Below, piece by piece: positions 23,046 to 34,380 of a DNA stretch of 64,000 nt. The position numbers and the translations under genes were made by a program. The DNA is from Streptomyces sp. BK340 (GTDB taxonomy: Bacteria > Actinomycetota > Actinomycetes > Streptomycetales > Streptomycetaceae): positions 248,001-312,000 of the forward strand of contig NZ_VISR01000001.1 in NCBI RefSeq assembly GCF_007827595.1, written 5' to 3'. The notes beneath the pieces were generated by a model that was not told the DNA's origin, searched no databases, and saw nothing but the letters and a program-made list of their open reading frames with translations. How positions within the stretch are numbered: the first letter of the stretch is position 1; the number at the start of each line of letters is the position of its first letter.

Positions 23046-25772
23046 CTAGTGCGCCGCCGACTCCCAGTCCGGGCCCACGCCCACCGAGACGTCGAGCGGG
23101 GCCCTCAGGAGGACCGCGTTCGCCATCTCGTGGCGGACGATCTCCTCGGTGGCCTTGCGCTCGCCGGGGGCGATCTCCAGGACGATTTCGTCGTGGACCT
23201 GGAGGAGCATGCGGGACTTGAGGTCCGCCTCGCGCAGGGCCCGGTCGACGTTGAGCATGGCGATCTTGACGATGTCGGCCGCCGTGCCCTGGATCGGCGC
23301 GTTCAGGGCCATGCGCTCGGCCGCCTCGCGGCGCTGCCGGTTGTCGCTGTTGAGGTCCGGGAGGTAGCGCCGGCGCCCGAAGAGCGTTGCCGTGTAGCCC
23401 GTAGCCCGCGCCTCGTCGACCGCGCGGCGCAGATAGTCCCGGACGCCGCCGAAGCGCTCGAAGTAGGTGTCCATCAGGGCGCGCGCCTCGGCCGCCTCGA
23501 TGTTCAGCTGCTGGGAGAGACCGAAGGCGGAGAGGCCGTACGCCAGGCCGTACGACATGGCCTTGATCTTGCGGCGCATCTCCGCGTCCACCGCGTCCCG
23601 CTCGACGGAGAAGACCTGGGAGGCGACCGTGGTGTGCAGGTCCTCGCCGGAGGTGAACGCCTCGATCAGGCCCTCGTCCTCGGAGAGGTGGGCCATCACG
23701 CGCAGCTCGATCTGGCTGTAGTCGGCGGTCATCAGGGACTCGAAGCCCTCGCCGACCACGAAGCCGCGGCGGATCGCCCGGCCCTCGTCGGTGCGGACCG
23801 GGATGTTCTGCAGGTTCGGGTCCGTGGAGGACAGCCGGCCGGTCGCGGCCACCGTCTGGTTGAAGGTGGTGTGGATCCGGCCGTCGCCGGCGACGGTCTT
23901 GATCAGGCCCTCGACCGTGACGCGCAGCTTCGCCTGCTCGCGATGCCGGAGCATGATCACGGGCAGTTCGTTGTCGGTCTGGGTGGCGAGCCAGGCGAGG
24001 GCGTCGGCGTCGGTCGTGTAGCCGGTCTTGGTCTTCTTCGTCCTGGGCAGGGCCAGCTCGCCGAAGAGGACTTCCTGGAGCTGCTTCGGAGAGCCCAGGT
24101 TGAACTCGTGGCCGGCGGCCGCGTGCGCCTCCTTCACGGCCTGCTGCACGGCGGCGGCGAACATCTGCTCCATCGCCTCCAGGTGCGCGCGGTCGGCGGC
24201 GATGCCGTGACGCTCCATGCGGGCGAGCAGGGCGGAGGTGGGCAGTTCCATGTCCCGGAGGAGGTCGGCCGCACCGACCTCCTGGAGGCGGACCTCGAAG
24301 GCCTCGCCCAGGTCGAGGACGGCGCGGGCCTGGATCATCAGCGCCTCGGCCTCGGCGCCGTCGTCCGCGCCGAAGGCCAGCTGGCCGTCGGCCGCGGCGG
24401 CCGGGGCCAGCTCGCGGTGCAGATACTCCAGGGACAGCGCGTCCAGGTCGAAGGAGCGGCGGCCCGGCTTGACCAGGTAGGCGGCGAGGGCGGTGTCCAT
24501 GGCGACGCCCTCGACACTCCAGCCGTGCTCGGCGAAGACGCGCATCGCGCCCTTGGCGCTGTGGAACACCTTGGCGCGGCCTGCGTCGGCCAGCCAGGCC
24601 GCGAACGCGTTCTCGTCGGTCTCGTCCAGCTCGGCCGGTTCGAACCAGGCGGCCGCTCCCCCGGCCGCCGCCAGGGCGACCTCGGCGACCGAGCCGGTGC
24701 CCAGGGCCCAGGTGCCCACCGTGGCTACGCCCAGGGTCTCGGTGCCGTGCTCGGCCAGCCAGGGGGCCAGCTCGCCGGTGCCGAGGATCTTGCCGTCCAG
24801 TTCCACGCCCTCCGTCGCGACCGGGGTGGCCTCGGCCTCCTCGGTGCCCGGGTCGACCGCGAAGAGACGCTCGCGCAGGGAGGGGTTGCGGATCTCCAGG
24901 GTGTCCAGGACCATCGCGACGGTCTTGCGGTCGTACGGGCCCCGCTCCAGGTCGGTGACCGTCTTCGGCAGCTCGACCCCGCGCTCCAGCTCGGTGAGGC
25001 GGCGGTTCAGCTTGACCGCCTCCAGGTGGTCGCGGAGGTTCTGCCCGGCCTTGCCCTTGACCTCGTCGACGCGCTCGACCAGCTCGGCGAACGAGCCGAA
25101 CTGGTTGATCCACTTCGCGGCGGTCTTCTCGCCGACCCCGGGGATGCCGGGGAGGTTGTCGGACGGGTCACCGCGCAGGGCCGCGAAGTCGGGGTACTGG
25201 ACGGGCGTCAACCCGTACTTCTCGAAAACCTTCTCCGGGGTGAAGCGGGTCAGCTCCGAGACACCCTTCGTCGGGTACAGCACTGTGGTGTTCTCGGTGA
25301 CCAGCTGGAAGGAGTCGCGGTCGCCGGTGACGATCAGCACCTCGAAGCCCTCGGCCTCGGCCTGGGTGGCGAGGGTGGCGATGATGTCGTCGGCCTCGAA
25401 GCCCTCGACGGCGAAGCGCGGTGCGTGCATGGCGTCGAGCAGCTCGCCGATCAGCTCGACCTGGCCCTTGAACTCGTCCGGGGTCTTGGAGCGGTTCGCC
25501 TTGTACTCGGTGAACTGCTCGGAGCGCCAGGTCTTGCGGGAGACGTCGAAGGCCACCGCGAAGTGCGTGGGCGCCTCGTCACGCAGGGTGTTGGCCAGCA
25601 TCGACGCGAAACCGTAGATCGCGTTCGTCGGCTGGCCCGTCGCGGTCGTGAAGTTCTCCGCGGGCAGCGCGAAGAACGCGCGGTAGGCCAGCGAGTGCCC
25701 GTCCATGAGCATCAGCCGGGGACGGGTGCCGCCGGGGTTCTTGTCGGTCTTCTTCGATGCTGTCTCTGCCAC
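23046..25772 (-). CDS. polA: DNA polymerase I
   Basis: The 908-residue enzyme fills gaps and removes RNA primers. Residues 18-310 are the 5' nuclease domain (LMLMDGHSLAYRAFFALP, EADDIIATLA, GVPGVGEKTA-like GIPGVGEKTAAKW). The middle domain (about 330-500) has the fold of the 3'-5' exonuclease but lacks the DxE motif: the place reads LGVATVGTWALGTG, so proofreading is presumably lost, as in mycobacterial and Taq enzymes. The polymerase domain is intact: YTTDADAL, TGRLSSTDPNLQNIP, MTADYSQIELR, RRKIKAMSYGLAYGLS and LQVHDEIVLE. GTG 25772 gives the normal MAETASKK-like start; the longer frame to 25946 is not conserved. Confidence 0.96.
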   Translation of the reverse strand: MAETASKKTDKNPGGTRPRLMLMDGHSLAYRAFFALPAENFTTATGQPTNAIYGFASMLANTLRDEAPTHFAVAFDVSRKTWRSEQFTEYKANRSKTPDEFKGQVELIGELLDAMHAPRFAVEGFEADDIIATLATQAEAEGFEVLIVTGDRDSFQLVTENTTVLYPTKGVSELTRFTPEKVFEKYGLTPVQYPDFAALRGDPSDNLPGIPGVGEKTAAKWINQFGSFAELVERVDEVKGKAGQNLRDHLEAVKLNRRLTELERGVELPKTVTDLERGPYDRKTVAMVLDTLEIRNPSLRERLFAVDPGTEEAEATPVATEGVELDGKILGTGELAPWLAEHGTETLGVATVGTWALGTGSVAEVALAAAGGAAAWFEPAELDETDENAFAAWLADAGRAKVFHSAKGAMRVFAEHGWSVEGVAMDTALAAYLVKPGRRSFDLDALSLEYLHRELAPAAAADGQLAFGADDGAEAEALMIQARAVLDLGEAFEVRLQEVGAADLLRDMELPTSALLARMERHGIAADRAHLEAMEQMFAAAVQQAVKEAHAAAGHEFNLGSPKQLQEVLFGELALPRTKKTKTGYTTDADALAWLATQTDNELPVIMLRHREQAKLRVTVEGLIKTVAGDGRIHTTFNQTVAATGRLSSTDPNLQNIPVRTDEGRAIRRGFVVGEGFESLMTADYSQIELRVMAHLSEDEGLIEAFTSGEDLHTTVASQVFSVERDAVDAEMRRKIKAMSYGLAYGLSAFGLSQQLNIEAAEARALMDTYFERFGGVRDYLRRAVDEARATGYTATLFGRRRYLPDLNSDNRQRREAAERMALNAPIQGTAADIVKIAMLNVDRALREADLKSRMLLQVHDEIVLEIAPGERKATEEIVRHEMANAVLLRAPLDVSVGVGPDWESAAH

Positions 25773-26009
25773 GCCCCCGATCCTGCCACGCCCCACTGAC
25801 ACTCCGGCCCGCGGCGGGTCGGCACCCCGTGCGGAGGCCCACGGACACGGGGCGGAAGCCGCAGGCCCCCCGCCGGCCCCGGCCGGCCCCGGCGGACCCC
25901 GGCACGGGCATTGCTCCCGGCGCCCGGCAGGACCGGGGCTCCCCACTGTCGGTACCCCGTGGGAGGATCTGCGGCGTACTTCTCACCCGCAGTCGAAGGG
26001 GACCGCGCG

Positions 26010-28352
<2,343 letters not shown>

Positions 28353-28400
28353 GCGTTTGCTCAGCCAAGTGACAGGTGTACGACGAACGGAGCCGGGCCC

Positions 28401-28892
28401 ATGGGCGAGCAGCAGCAGGTGAAATTCCCGCAGGAGGTCATCGACGAGTACGCCGCGCTCGGTGTCGACCTGCCCGCACTGTTCTCGGCGGGCCACCTCG
28501 GGGCGCGGATGGGTGTGCAGATCCTGGAGGCGTCGGCGGAGCGGGTCGTCGGCACGATGCCGGTGGAGGGCAACACCCAGCCGTACGGGCTGCTGCACGG
28601 AGGCGCGTCCGCGGTACTGGCGGAGACCCTGGGCTCGGTCGGCTCCATGCTGCACGGCGGCAGCTCGAAGATCGCGGTCGGCGTGGACCTGAACTGCACG
28701 CACCACCGCGGGGTCCGCTCCGGCCTGGTGACCGGCGTGGCGACGCCGGTGCACCGCGGGCGGTCGACGGCGACGTACGACATCGTGATCAGCGACGAGG
28801 AGGGCCGCCGGGTGTGCAGCGCCCGGCTGACCTGCCTGCTGCGCGACGTGCGGGCCGGTGACGAGGCGCACGTCCGGCCCGCCGGCGGCTGA
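28401..28892 (+). CDS. Hotdog-fold acyl-CoA thioesterase (PaaI/MenI-like)
   Basis: The 163-residue protein has the hotdog signature: GHLGARMGVQILEASAERVVGTMPVEGNTQPYGLLHGGASAVLAETLGS, where LHGG and the following Glu are catalytic or structural in PaaI-type enzymes, then VGVDLNCTHHRGVRSG. It would hydrolyse a CoA thioester; members of this group act on phenylacetyl-CoA derivatives, DHNA-CoA or acyl-CoAs. ACGGAG lies upstream of ATG 28401. It follows the oxidoreductase gene by 48 bases and may share its transcript. Confidence 0.88.
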   Translation: MGEQQQVKFPQEVIDEYAALGVDLPALFSAGHLGARMGVQILEASAERVVGTMPVEGNTQPYGLLHGGASAVLAETLGSVGSMLHGGSSKIAVGVDLNCTHHRGVRSGLVTGVATPVHRGRSTATYDIVISDEEGRRVCSARLTCLLRDVRAGDEAHVRPAGG

Positions 28893-28946
28893 GAGCGTCC
28901 CCGCCGCCCCGTTGCCCCCCGCCGCCCCTCCCCTTAGCTTCGGCAC

Positions 28947-29375
28947 ATGGGACGGCTTGGGGGCCCCCGGCCGGGGGTGAGGTTGCTGGTGCTCTCGCTG
29001 GCGCTGCTGTGGACGACGAGCTGCGGCGGGACCGGCGGCGCCGGGCCGGGTGCGGGCGGCTCCGGCGGCCCCGGGCGCTCGGCCCGCGGCTCGGCCGCCG
29101 CCTCCGCGTCGCCGGCCTCCGACGCGGAGCTGTGCGCGAGGATCGTCGCGCACTGGTCGCGGAAGGTGCTCGACAGCGGCACCTACGGCGACTACCAGTC
29201 CATGGGGCTGTCCAACGGGCAGTACGAGATCCTGCGCGACGTCGTGGACGCGGCACGGGCTGCCGGGCGGAGCCAAGGGGCCGCGGCCGCCGACGAGTTG
29301 ATCGACCGTCAGGCCCGCAGGTCCTGCGCCGAGCGGTACCGGCACGGAACCCCGGGCGGAGGTCCGTGGCGATGA
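28947..29375 (+). CDS. Probable lipoprotein of unknown function
   Basis: The 142-residue protein has a lipoprotein signal ending LLWTTSCGG, with the lipidated cysteine near residue 26, a Gly/Ala/Ser-rich spacer (27-58), and a helical domain with two cysteines (ELCARIVAHW and RRSCAERY). A TAGCTT box at 28935-28940 lies only six bases before the ATG, so the mRNA is probably leaderless. Its stop overlaps the next start (ATGA), so the two genes are translated together; both products face the outside of the cell. No family recognised. Confidence 0.7.
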   Translation: MGRLGGPRPGVRLLVLSLALLWTTSCGGTGGAGPGAGGSGGPGRSARGSAAASASPASDAELCARIVAHWSRKVLDSGTYGDYQSMGLSNGQYEILRDVVDAARAAGRSQGAAAADELIDRQARRSCAERYRHGTPGGGPWR

Positions 29376-29980
29376 GCGGCATCGGCTCCCTGGAGCCCGG
29401 CGAGGGCACGCAGGCGTGGGACACCGCGCCGCGAGCGCCCCGCGGCCGCGGGCACGTACTGCTCTCGTCCCTGTACGCCCGCCACCGCCGCGCCGCCCTG
29501 GCCCTCGCCGCCGTCGCGTTCCTGCTCGCGGGCGGCGGCTATCTCTACGCGACCCGCCCGCAGCAACCGCCACCGCCCCAAGTTCCCTACCCCGCCCAGG
29601 TGGTGACGGTGTCGTACCTGCGCGAGCGGGCCGCCCCGCCCGGCGCACCGGCCCGCAGCTTCCGCTTCGACGTGCTGTTGAGCGTGGCGTCGGGGCCGCC
29701 GGTCGCCGTCACCCAAGTCACCCAGCCGTACGCCGGCCTGTCGGTGGCCGCGGCGCCGCATGTCCCCTTCCGGACAAAGGCAGGCGCTCCCCGCAAGATC
29801 ACCATAACCATGCAAGTGACGGAATGCGGAAAGGTTCCGAAGGACGCCGGGATGCCTTTCCTGGAAGTAACTCTACGTAATACGCGTGCAATCCAGATTC
29901 AGAGTTTCATCCTCGGTCCCCGCTACGCACAGCACCTCTCGCACGCCCTGAAAGTCGCCTGCAGCAACAGTGGCAGGTAA
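29372..29980 (+). CDS. Single-pass membrane protein with exported domain
   Basis: The 202-residue protein has one transmembrane helix (about 40-58, AALALAAVAFLLAGGGYLY), preceded by an Arg-rich cytoplasmic end and followed by a Pro-rich linker and an extracytoplasmic beta-rich domain (FRFDVLLSVASGPPVAVTQVTQPYAGL to VACSNSGR). The two cysteines in the outer domain (VTECGK and KVACSN) may form a disulfide. It overlaps the lipoprotein gene by four bases. The last 40 codons are noticeably less GC-biased than the rest. No function can be assigned. Confidence 0.75.
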   Translation: MSGIGSLEPGEGTQAWDTAPRAPRGRGHVLLSSLYARHRRAALALAAVAFLLAGGGYLYATRPQQPPPPQVPYPAQVVTVSYLRERAAPPGAPARSFRFDVLLSVASGPPVAVTQVTQPYAGLSVAAAPHVPFRTKAGAPRKITITMQVTECGKVPKDAGMPFLEVTLRNTRAIQIQSFILGPRYAQHLSHALKVACSNSGR

Positions 29981-30165
29981 TCACCAAAACCCTCGAGACG
30001 CCTGAACCGATCTGGGTGGTTCCTGCGGGTTCTCACAATGCGGACAGGGCGAATCGGCCTTAATTCCTCCGTTCCCCCCACGGCGTACCGCTCTGCATTA
30101 CCTCGTGTCATAACAAGAGCGTCACAGCATTGGTCAGACCCTCCTCCACGTTCCCTGCACACGCC

Positions 30166-30171
30166 TAGAGT
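30166..30171 (+). promoter_or_regulatory. Candidate -10 element of the branched-chain amino-acid operon
   Basis: TAGAGT matches the Streptomyces -10 consensus TAGRRT and lies in an AT-richer stretch. No convincing -35 hexamer is seen 16-19 bases upstream; TTGGTC at 30130-30135 is too far away. If used, transcription starts near 30178 and leaves a leader of about 93 bases. Confidence 0.45.
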
Positions 30172-30270
30172 CACGGCCAGTCACCGCGCACTCGGATTCT
30201 CACTTCGGCCAGGCGCGAGCGGCTCGACCGTTTCCACGGGGATGCGGTCGTCGATCGGAAAGGACTGATC

Positions 30271-31509
30271 GTGCGTCAACGTTCGCTCATCGCCATCACC
30301 GCCGCCCTGGCGGCGGGTACGCTCACCCTCACCGCCTGCGGCTCGCGCGACAGCGGCGACAAGGGTTCGGACTCCGGCAACGGTGGCGGCACCACCGTCA
30401 CCATCGGCGTCGACGCCCCGCTGACCGGCGACCTGTCCGCGCTCGGCCTGGGCATCCGCAACTCTGTGGACCTGGCGGCCAAGACGGCCAACAAGAAGAA
30501 CTACGTCAAGGGCATCACCTTCAAGGTCGAGGCGCGCGACGACCAGGCCCAGCCCTCCTCGGGCCAGACGAACGCCACCGGCTTCGTCGGCGAGAAGGAC
30601 GTCCTCGGCGTCGTCGGTCCGCTGAACTCCTCCGTGGCCCAGTCGATGCAGAAGGTCTTCGACGACGCCAAGCTCGTCGAGGTCTCCCCGGCCAACACCA
30701 GCCCGGACCTGACCCAGGGCACCGACTGGCGCAAGTCGAAGGCGCGCCAGTACAAGTCGTACTTCCGCACCGCGACCACGGACGCCATCCAGGGCCCGTT
30801 CGCCGCCCAGTACGTCTACAACAAGGCCAAGAAGACCAAGGCCTTCGTCATCGACGACAAGAAGACGTACGGCGCCGGCCTCGCCGGGACGTTCACCGAC
30901 GAGTTCAAGAAGCTCGGCGGCAAGATCGTCGGCACCGAGCACATCAACCCCGACACCAAGGACTTCTCCGCGGTCGCCACCAAGGTGAAGAACTCCGGCG
31001 CCCAGGTGGTCTACTACGGCGGCGAGTACCCGCAGGCCGGTCCGCTCAGCAAGCAGATCAAGGCCGCCGGCGCCAAGATCCCGCTGGTCGGCGGTGACGG
31101 CATCTACGCCGACGACTTCATCAAGCTGGCCGGCGCCTCCGGCACCGGCGACCTGGCCACTTCGGTCGGCGCGCCGGTCGAGACGCTCGACTCCGCCAAG
31201 GAGTTCGTCGCCAACTACAAGGCGGCGGGCTACAAGGAGGCGTACGCGGCGTACGGCGGTTACTCCTACGACTCCGCGTGGTCGATCATCGAGGCCGTGA
31301 AGAAGGTCGTCGACGACAACGGCGGCAAGCTGCCGTCCGACGCCCGCGCGAAGATCACCGCCGCGATGCAGAACGTCTCCTTCGACGGTGTGACCGGCAA
31401 GGTCTCCTTCGACGAGTACGGTGACGCGACCAACAAGCAGCTCACCGTCTACTCCGTCAAGAGCGGTGCCTGGAAGGCCGTGGAGTCCGGCACCTTCAAC
31501 GGCAGCTGA
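30271..31509 (+). CDS. livK: Branched-chain amino-acid ABC transporter, substrate-binding lipoprotein
   Basis: The 412-residue protein has a lipoprotein signal (LTLTACGS, lipidated C23) and a Gly/Ser/Asp spacer, then the type I periplasmic-binding fold of the Leu/Ile/Val family: VTIGVDAPLTGDLSALGLGIRNSVDLA, VLGVVGPLNSSVAQSMQKVF, VSPANTSPDLT, and YGAGLAGTFTDEFKKLGGKIVG. It delivers leucine, isoleucine, valine or similar substrates to the permease LivHM. GTG 30271 follows GGAAAGG. It is the first gene of a five-gene operon and is followed by an attenuating hairpin, fitting the need for more binding protein than permease. Confidence 0.93.
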   Translation: MRQRSLIAITAALAAGTLTLTACGSRDSGDKGSDSGNGGGTTVTIGVDAPLTGDLSALGLGIRNSVDLAAKTANKKNYVKGITFKVEARDDQAQPSSGQTNATGFVGEKDVLGVVGPLNSSVAQSMQKVFDDAKLVEVSPANTSPDLTQGTDWRKSKARQYKSYFRTATTDAIQGPFAAQYVYNKAKKTKAFVIDDKKTYGAGLAGTFTDEFKKLGGKIVGTEHINPDTKDFSAVATKVKNSGAQVVYYGGEYPQAGPLSKQIKAAGAKIPLVGGDGIYADDFIKLAGASGTGDLATSVGAPVETLDSAKEFVANYKAAGYKEAYAAYGGYSYDSAWSIIEAVKKVVDDNGGKLPSDARAKITAAMQNVSFDGVTGKVSFDEYGDATNKQLTVYSVKSGAWKAVESGTFNGS

Positions 31510-31530
31510 CCCACACCCGCACCAACCGAG

Positions 31531-31566
31531 CCGCGCGGGGCGCTGTTCCACTGGCGCCCCGCGCGG
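31531..31566 (+). terminator. Intercistronic hairpin between livK and livH
   Basis: CCGCGCGGGGCGC (31531-31543) and GCGCCCCGCGCGG (31554-31566) form a perfect 13-bp stem with a 10-base loop, 21 bases after livK. No separate promoter for livH is obvious, so it is probably a partial terminator or a 3' stabiliser of the livK message. Confidence 0.75.
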
Positions 31567-31618
31567 ACTCGCATCCGGTCACATCCGTCGAACTTTCCGA
31601 ACGCTCGGAGGACATGCG

Positions 31619-32551
31619 GTGAACGAACTGCCGCAGCAGCTGGTCAACGGCCTGCTACTTGGATCCATGTACGGGCTGGTCGCCATCGGCTACACGATGG
31701 TCTATGGCATTGTCCAGCTCATCAACTTCGCCCACGGCGAGATATTCATGACCGGTGCGTTCGGCGCGCTCACGGTCTACGCCTACATCCTTCCCGACGG
31801 CACCTCGATGTGGGTGGCCCTGCCGCTGATGCTCATCGGCGCCATCCTCGTCGCCGTCACGGTCGCCGTCGGAGCGGAACGGTTCGCCTACCGCCCCCTG
31901 CGCAGCGCACCCCGCCTCGCTCCCCTCATCACCGCCATCGGTCTCTCCCTCGCCCTCCAGCAGGCGGTGTGGGCCTGGTACCCGGGCGCCAAGTCCGCCC
32001 GCACCTTCCCGAGCATCCCCGGCGGGCCCTTCGAGATCGGCAACGTCACGATCCAGACCGGTGACATCTTCCTGGTCTGCGCGGCGCCGCTCAGCATGGC
32101 GTTCCTCGCCTACTTCGTGATGCGCACCCGTACCGGGCGCGGCATGCAGGCCACCGCCCAGGACCCGGACACCGCGAAGCTGATGGGCATCAACACCGAC
32201 CGCATCATCGTGGTCGCGTTCGCCCTCGGTGCCACCTTCGCCGCCGTCGGATCCGTGGCCTACGGCCTCAAGTACGGCCAGATCGACTTCCGCATGGGCT
32301 TCATCCTCGGCCTGAAGGCGTTCACCGCGGCCGTCCTCGGCGGTATCGGCAACATCTACGGCGCCATGCTCGGCGGCCTCGTCCTCGGCGTCGCCGAGGC
32401 CCTGTCCACCGCCTACATCGCCGACATCCCCGGCATGGACAAGTTCGGCAGCCAGTCCTGGGCAGACGTCTGGGCGTTCGTACTCCTCATCCTCGTTCTG
32501 CTGTTCAGGCCCCAGGGTCTGCTCGGCGAACGCGTCGCGGACAGGGCGTGA
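31619..32551 (+). CDS. livH: Branched-chain amino-acid ABC permease (LivH)
   Basis: The 310-residue membrane protein starts at GTG 31619 (CGGAGGA seven bases upstream) with VNELPQQLVNGLLLGSMYGLVAIGYTMVYGIVQLINFAHGE, the invariant LivH opening. Eight or so helices follow, and the coupling motif AxxxxxAxxMGI for the ATPases is seen as TAQDPDTAKLMGINTDRII. It forms the membrane channel with LivM. Its stop overlaps the livM start as GTGA. Confidence 0.95.
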   Translation: MNELPQQLVNGLLLGSMYGLVAIGYTMVYGIVQLINFAHGEIFMTGAFGALTVYAYILPDGTSMWVALPLMLIGAILVAVTVAVGAERFAYRPLRSAPRLAPLITAIGLSLALQQAVWAWYPGAKSARTFPSIPGGPFEIGNVTIQTGDIFLVCAAPLSMAFLAYFVMRTRTGRGMQATAQDPDTAKLMGINTDRIIVVAFALGATFAAVGSVAYGLKYGQIDFRMGFILGLKAFTAAVLGGIGNIYGAMLGGLVLGVAEALSTAYIADIPGMDKFGSQSWADVWAFVLLILVLLFRPQGLLGERVADRA

Positions 32552-34380
32552 CACCGATGACCACACAGACCACCGCATCCGGGACCCCCAGCGCTCCCGC
32601 GGCCGCCCCGTCCGGCCTGATCGGCCTGCCCGCCCCGCTCGGCCGGGCCCTCGCCACCGGCGGCGGCGTCCTGACGATCCTCTCCACCTTCCTCGCCTGG
32701 ACCTGGACCGCCGCGTTCCCCGGCGACCTCACCGTCTACGGCTACCCCGGCGGCCTTCAGGTCCTCGTCCTGATCGGCGGCATCCTCACCACCGTCTTCG
32801 GCCTGGCCTCCTACGGTGTCAAGGGCCTGCAGTGGCTGACCCCGGGCAGCGCCGACAGCGCCCTCAAGACGTCCGCGCTCGGCGCCTTCGCCACCGCCTG
32901 GTACACGGTCATCGCCATCAGCGCCAAGCTGGGCGGTCTGGTGAACCTGGAGGCCGGCGGCTTCCTCGTGGCCATCGCCACCCTGGCGGCCCTGGTCGGC
33001 GCGCTGGCCCTGCCGTACGAGCGGCCGGCCCCGGACCTCGCCGACCCGGACGACACCGGCCTGGAGAAGTTCCGCCACCAGTCCCGGCAGAACTGGAGCA
33101 ACTTCAAGGCGGCCTTCGCCGCCAAGACCCCGGCGCCGGCCCCCAAGCTTCCCGCCTACGCCGAGATCCTCGTCATCATCGCGGCGATGGCCGTCGGTCT
33201 GATCGTCTTCACCTACGGCATCGGCACCGAGTACGACCAGCTGTTCATCGGCTTCCTCATCACCGCCGGCTTCGGCTTCGGCGCCCTCGCCAAGGCCGGG
33301 CTCGTGGCCCGGGTCTCGGCGATCACCGCGCGTCACCGCAACATCACCATGACCGGTGCCTTCGTCGCCGCGGCCGCCTTCCCGTTCACCCAGTCCGACG
33401 ACCAGTACGCGACGATCGGCGTCTACATCCTGATCTTCGCCACCGTCGCGCTCGGCCTGAACATCGTCGTCGGCCTCGCCGGCCTCCTCGACCTCGGTTA
33501 CGTCGCCTTCCTCGGTGTCGGCGCCTACACCGCGGCCCTGGTCTCCGGCTCCCCGTCCTCGCCGCTGCACGTCAACCTGCCGTTCTGGGCCTCGGCGCTG
33601 TGCGGCGCGGCCGTCGCGATGGTCTTCGGCGTGCTGATCGGCGCCCCGACCCTGCGACTGCGCGGCGACTACCTCGCCATCGTGACCCTCGGCTTCGGTG
33701 AGATCTTCCGCATCACCGTCCTCAACATGGACGGCACCTCGGGCCCGGACGTCACCAACGGCTCCAACGGCATCTCCTCGATCCCGAACCTGAACATCCT
33801 CGGCTTCGACTTCGGCCAGGAGCACCAGTTCCTCGGCGCCACCGTCGGCCGGTTCGCGAACTACTTCCTGCTGATGCTGCTCATCACGCTCATCGTGGTC
33901 GTGGTGTTCCGGCGCAGCAGCGACTCCCGCATCGGCCGCGCCTGGATCGCCATCCGCGAGGACGAGACCGCCGCGCTCGCCATGGGCATCAACGGCTTCC
34001 GGGTCAAGCTCATCGCGTTCGCCCTGGGCGCCTGCATGGCCGGCCTCGCCGGTTCCGTCCAGGCCCACGTCACGTACACGGTGACCCCGGAGCAGTACCA
34101 GTTCGCGCACGTCGTGCCGCCCAACTCGGCCTTCCTGCTGGCCGCGGTGGTCCTCGGCGGCATGGGCACCATCTCCGGTCCGCTGGTCGGTGCCGCGCTG
34201 CTGTACCTGATCCCGGCCAAGCTCCAGTTCCTGGGCGACTACCAGCTCTTCGCCTTCGGCGTCGCGCTCGTGATCCTCATGCGCTTCCGTCCCGAGGGCC
34301 TCATCCCCAACCGGCGCCGCCAGCTCGAATTCCACGAAGAGGCAGAAGCGCCCGCCGTCCTCAGCAAGGCAGGGGCGTGA
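32548..34380 (+). CDS. livM: Branched-chain amino-acid ABC permease (LivM), with long N-terminal extension
   Basis: The conserved LivM domain begins near residue 290 (IGVYILIFATVALGLNIVVGLAGLLDLGYVAFLGVGAYTAAL) and runs to the FRPEGLIP end, with the coupling motif IREDETAALAMGINGFRVKL. Ahead of it lie about 285 residues with six or seven more hydrophobic segments and a charged loop (EKFRHQSRQNWSNFKAAF). E. coli LivM has a shorter extension. The start is GTG 32548, overlapping livH, or ATG 32557 three codons later. A GTGA overlap links it to livG. Confidence 0.93.
   Translation: MTPMTTQTTASGTPSAPAAAPSGLIGLPAPLGRALATGGGVLTILSTFLAWTWTAAFPGDLTVYGYPGGLQVLVLIGGILTTVFGLASYGVKGLQWLTPGSADSALKTSALGAFATAWYTVIAISAKLGGLVNLEAGGFLVAIATLAALVGALALPYERPAPDLADPDDTGLEKFRHQSRQNWSNFKAAFAAKTPAPAPKLPAYAEILVIIAAMAVGLIVFTYGIGTEYDQLFIGFLITAGFGFGALAKAGLVARVSAITARHRNITMTGAFVAAAAFPFTQSDDQYATIGVYILIFATVALGLNIVVGLAGLLDLGYVAFLGVGAYTAALVSGSPSSPLHVNLPFWASALCGAAVAMVFGVLIGAPTLRLRGDYLAIVTLGFGEIFRITVLNMDGTSGPDVTNGSNGISSIPNLNILGFDFGQEHQFLGATVGRFANYFLLMLLITLIVVVVFRRSSDSRIGRAWIAIREDETAALAMGINGFRVKLIAFALGACMAGLAGSVQAHVTYTVTPEQYQFAHVVPPNSAFLLAAVVLGGMGTISGPLVGAALLYLIPAKLQFLGDYQLFAFGVALVILMRFRPEGLIPNRRRQLEFHEEAEAPAVLSKAGA

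Noticed and set aside
22426..25113. Minus-strand frame of 895 codons overlapping polA
   Set aside because: Only its last 135 codons (22426-22833) lie outside polA and are kept as a possible small gene; the rest is polA in a shifted frame.
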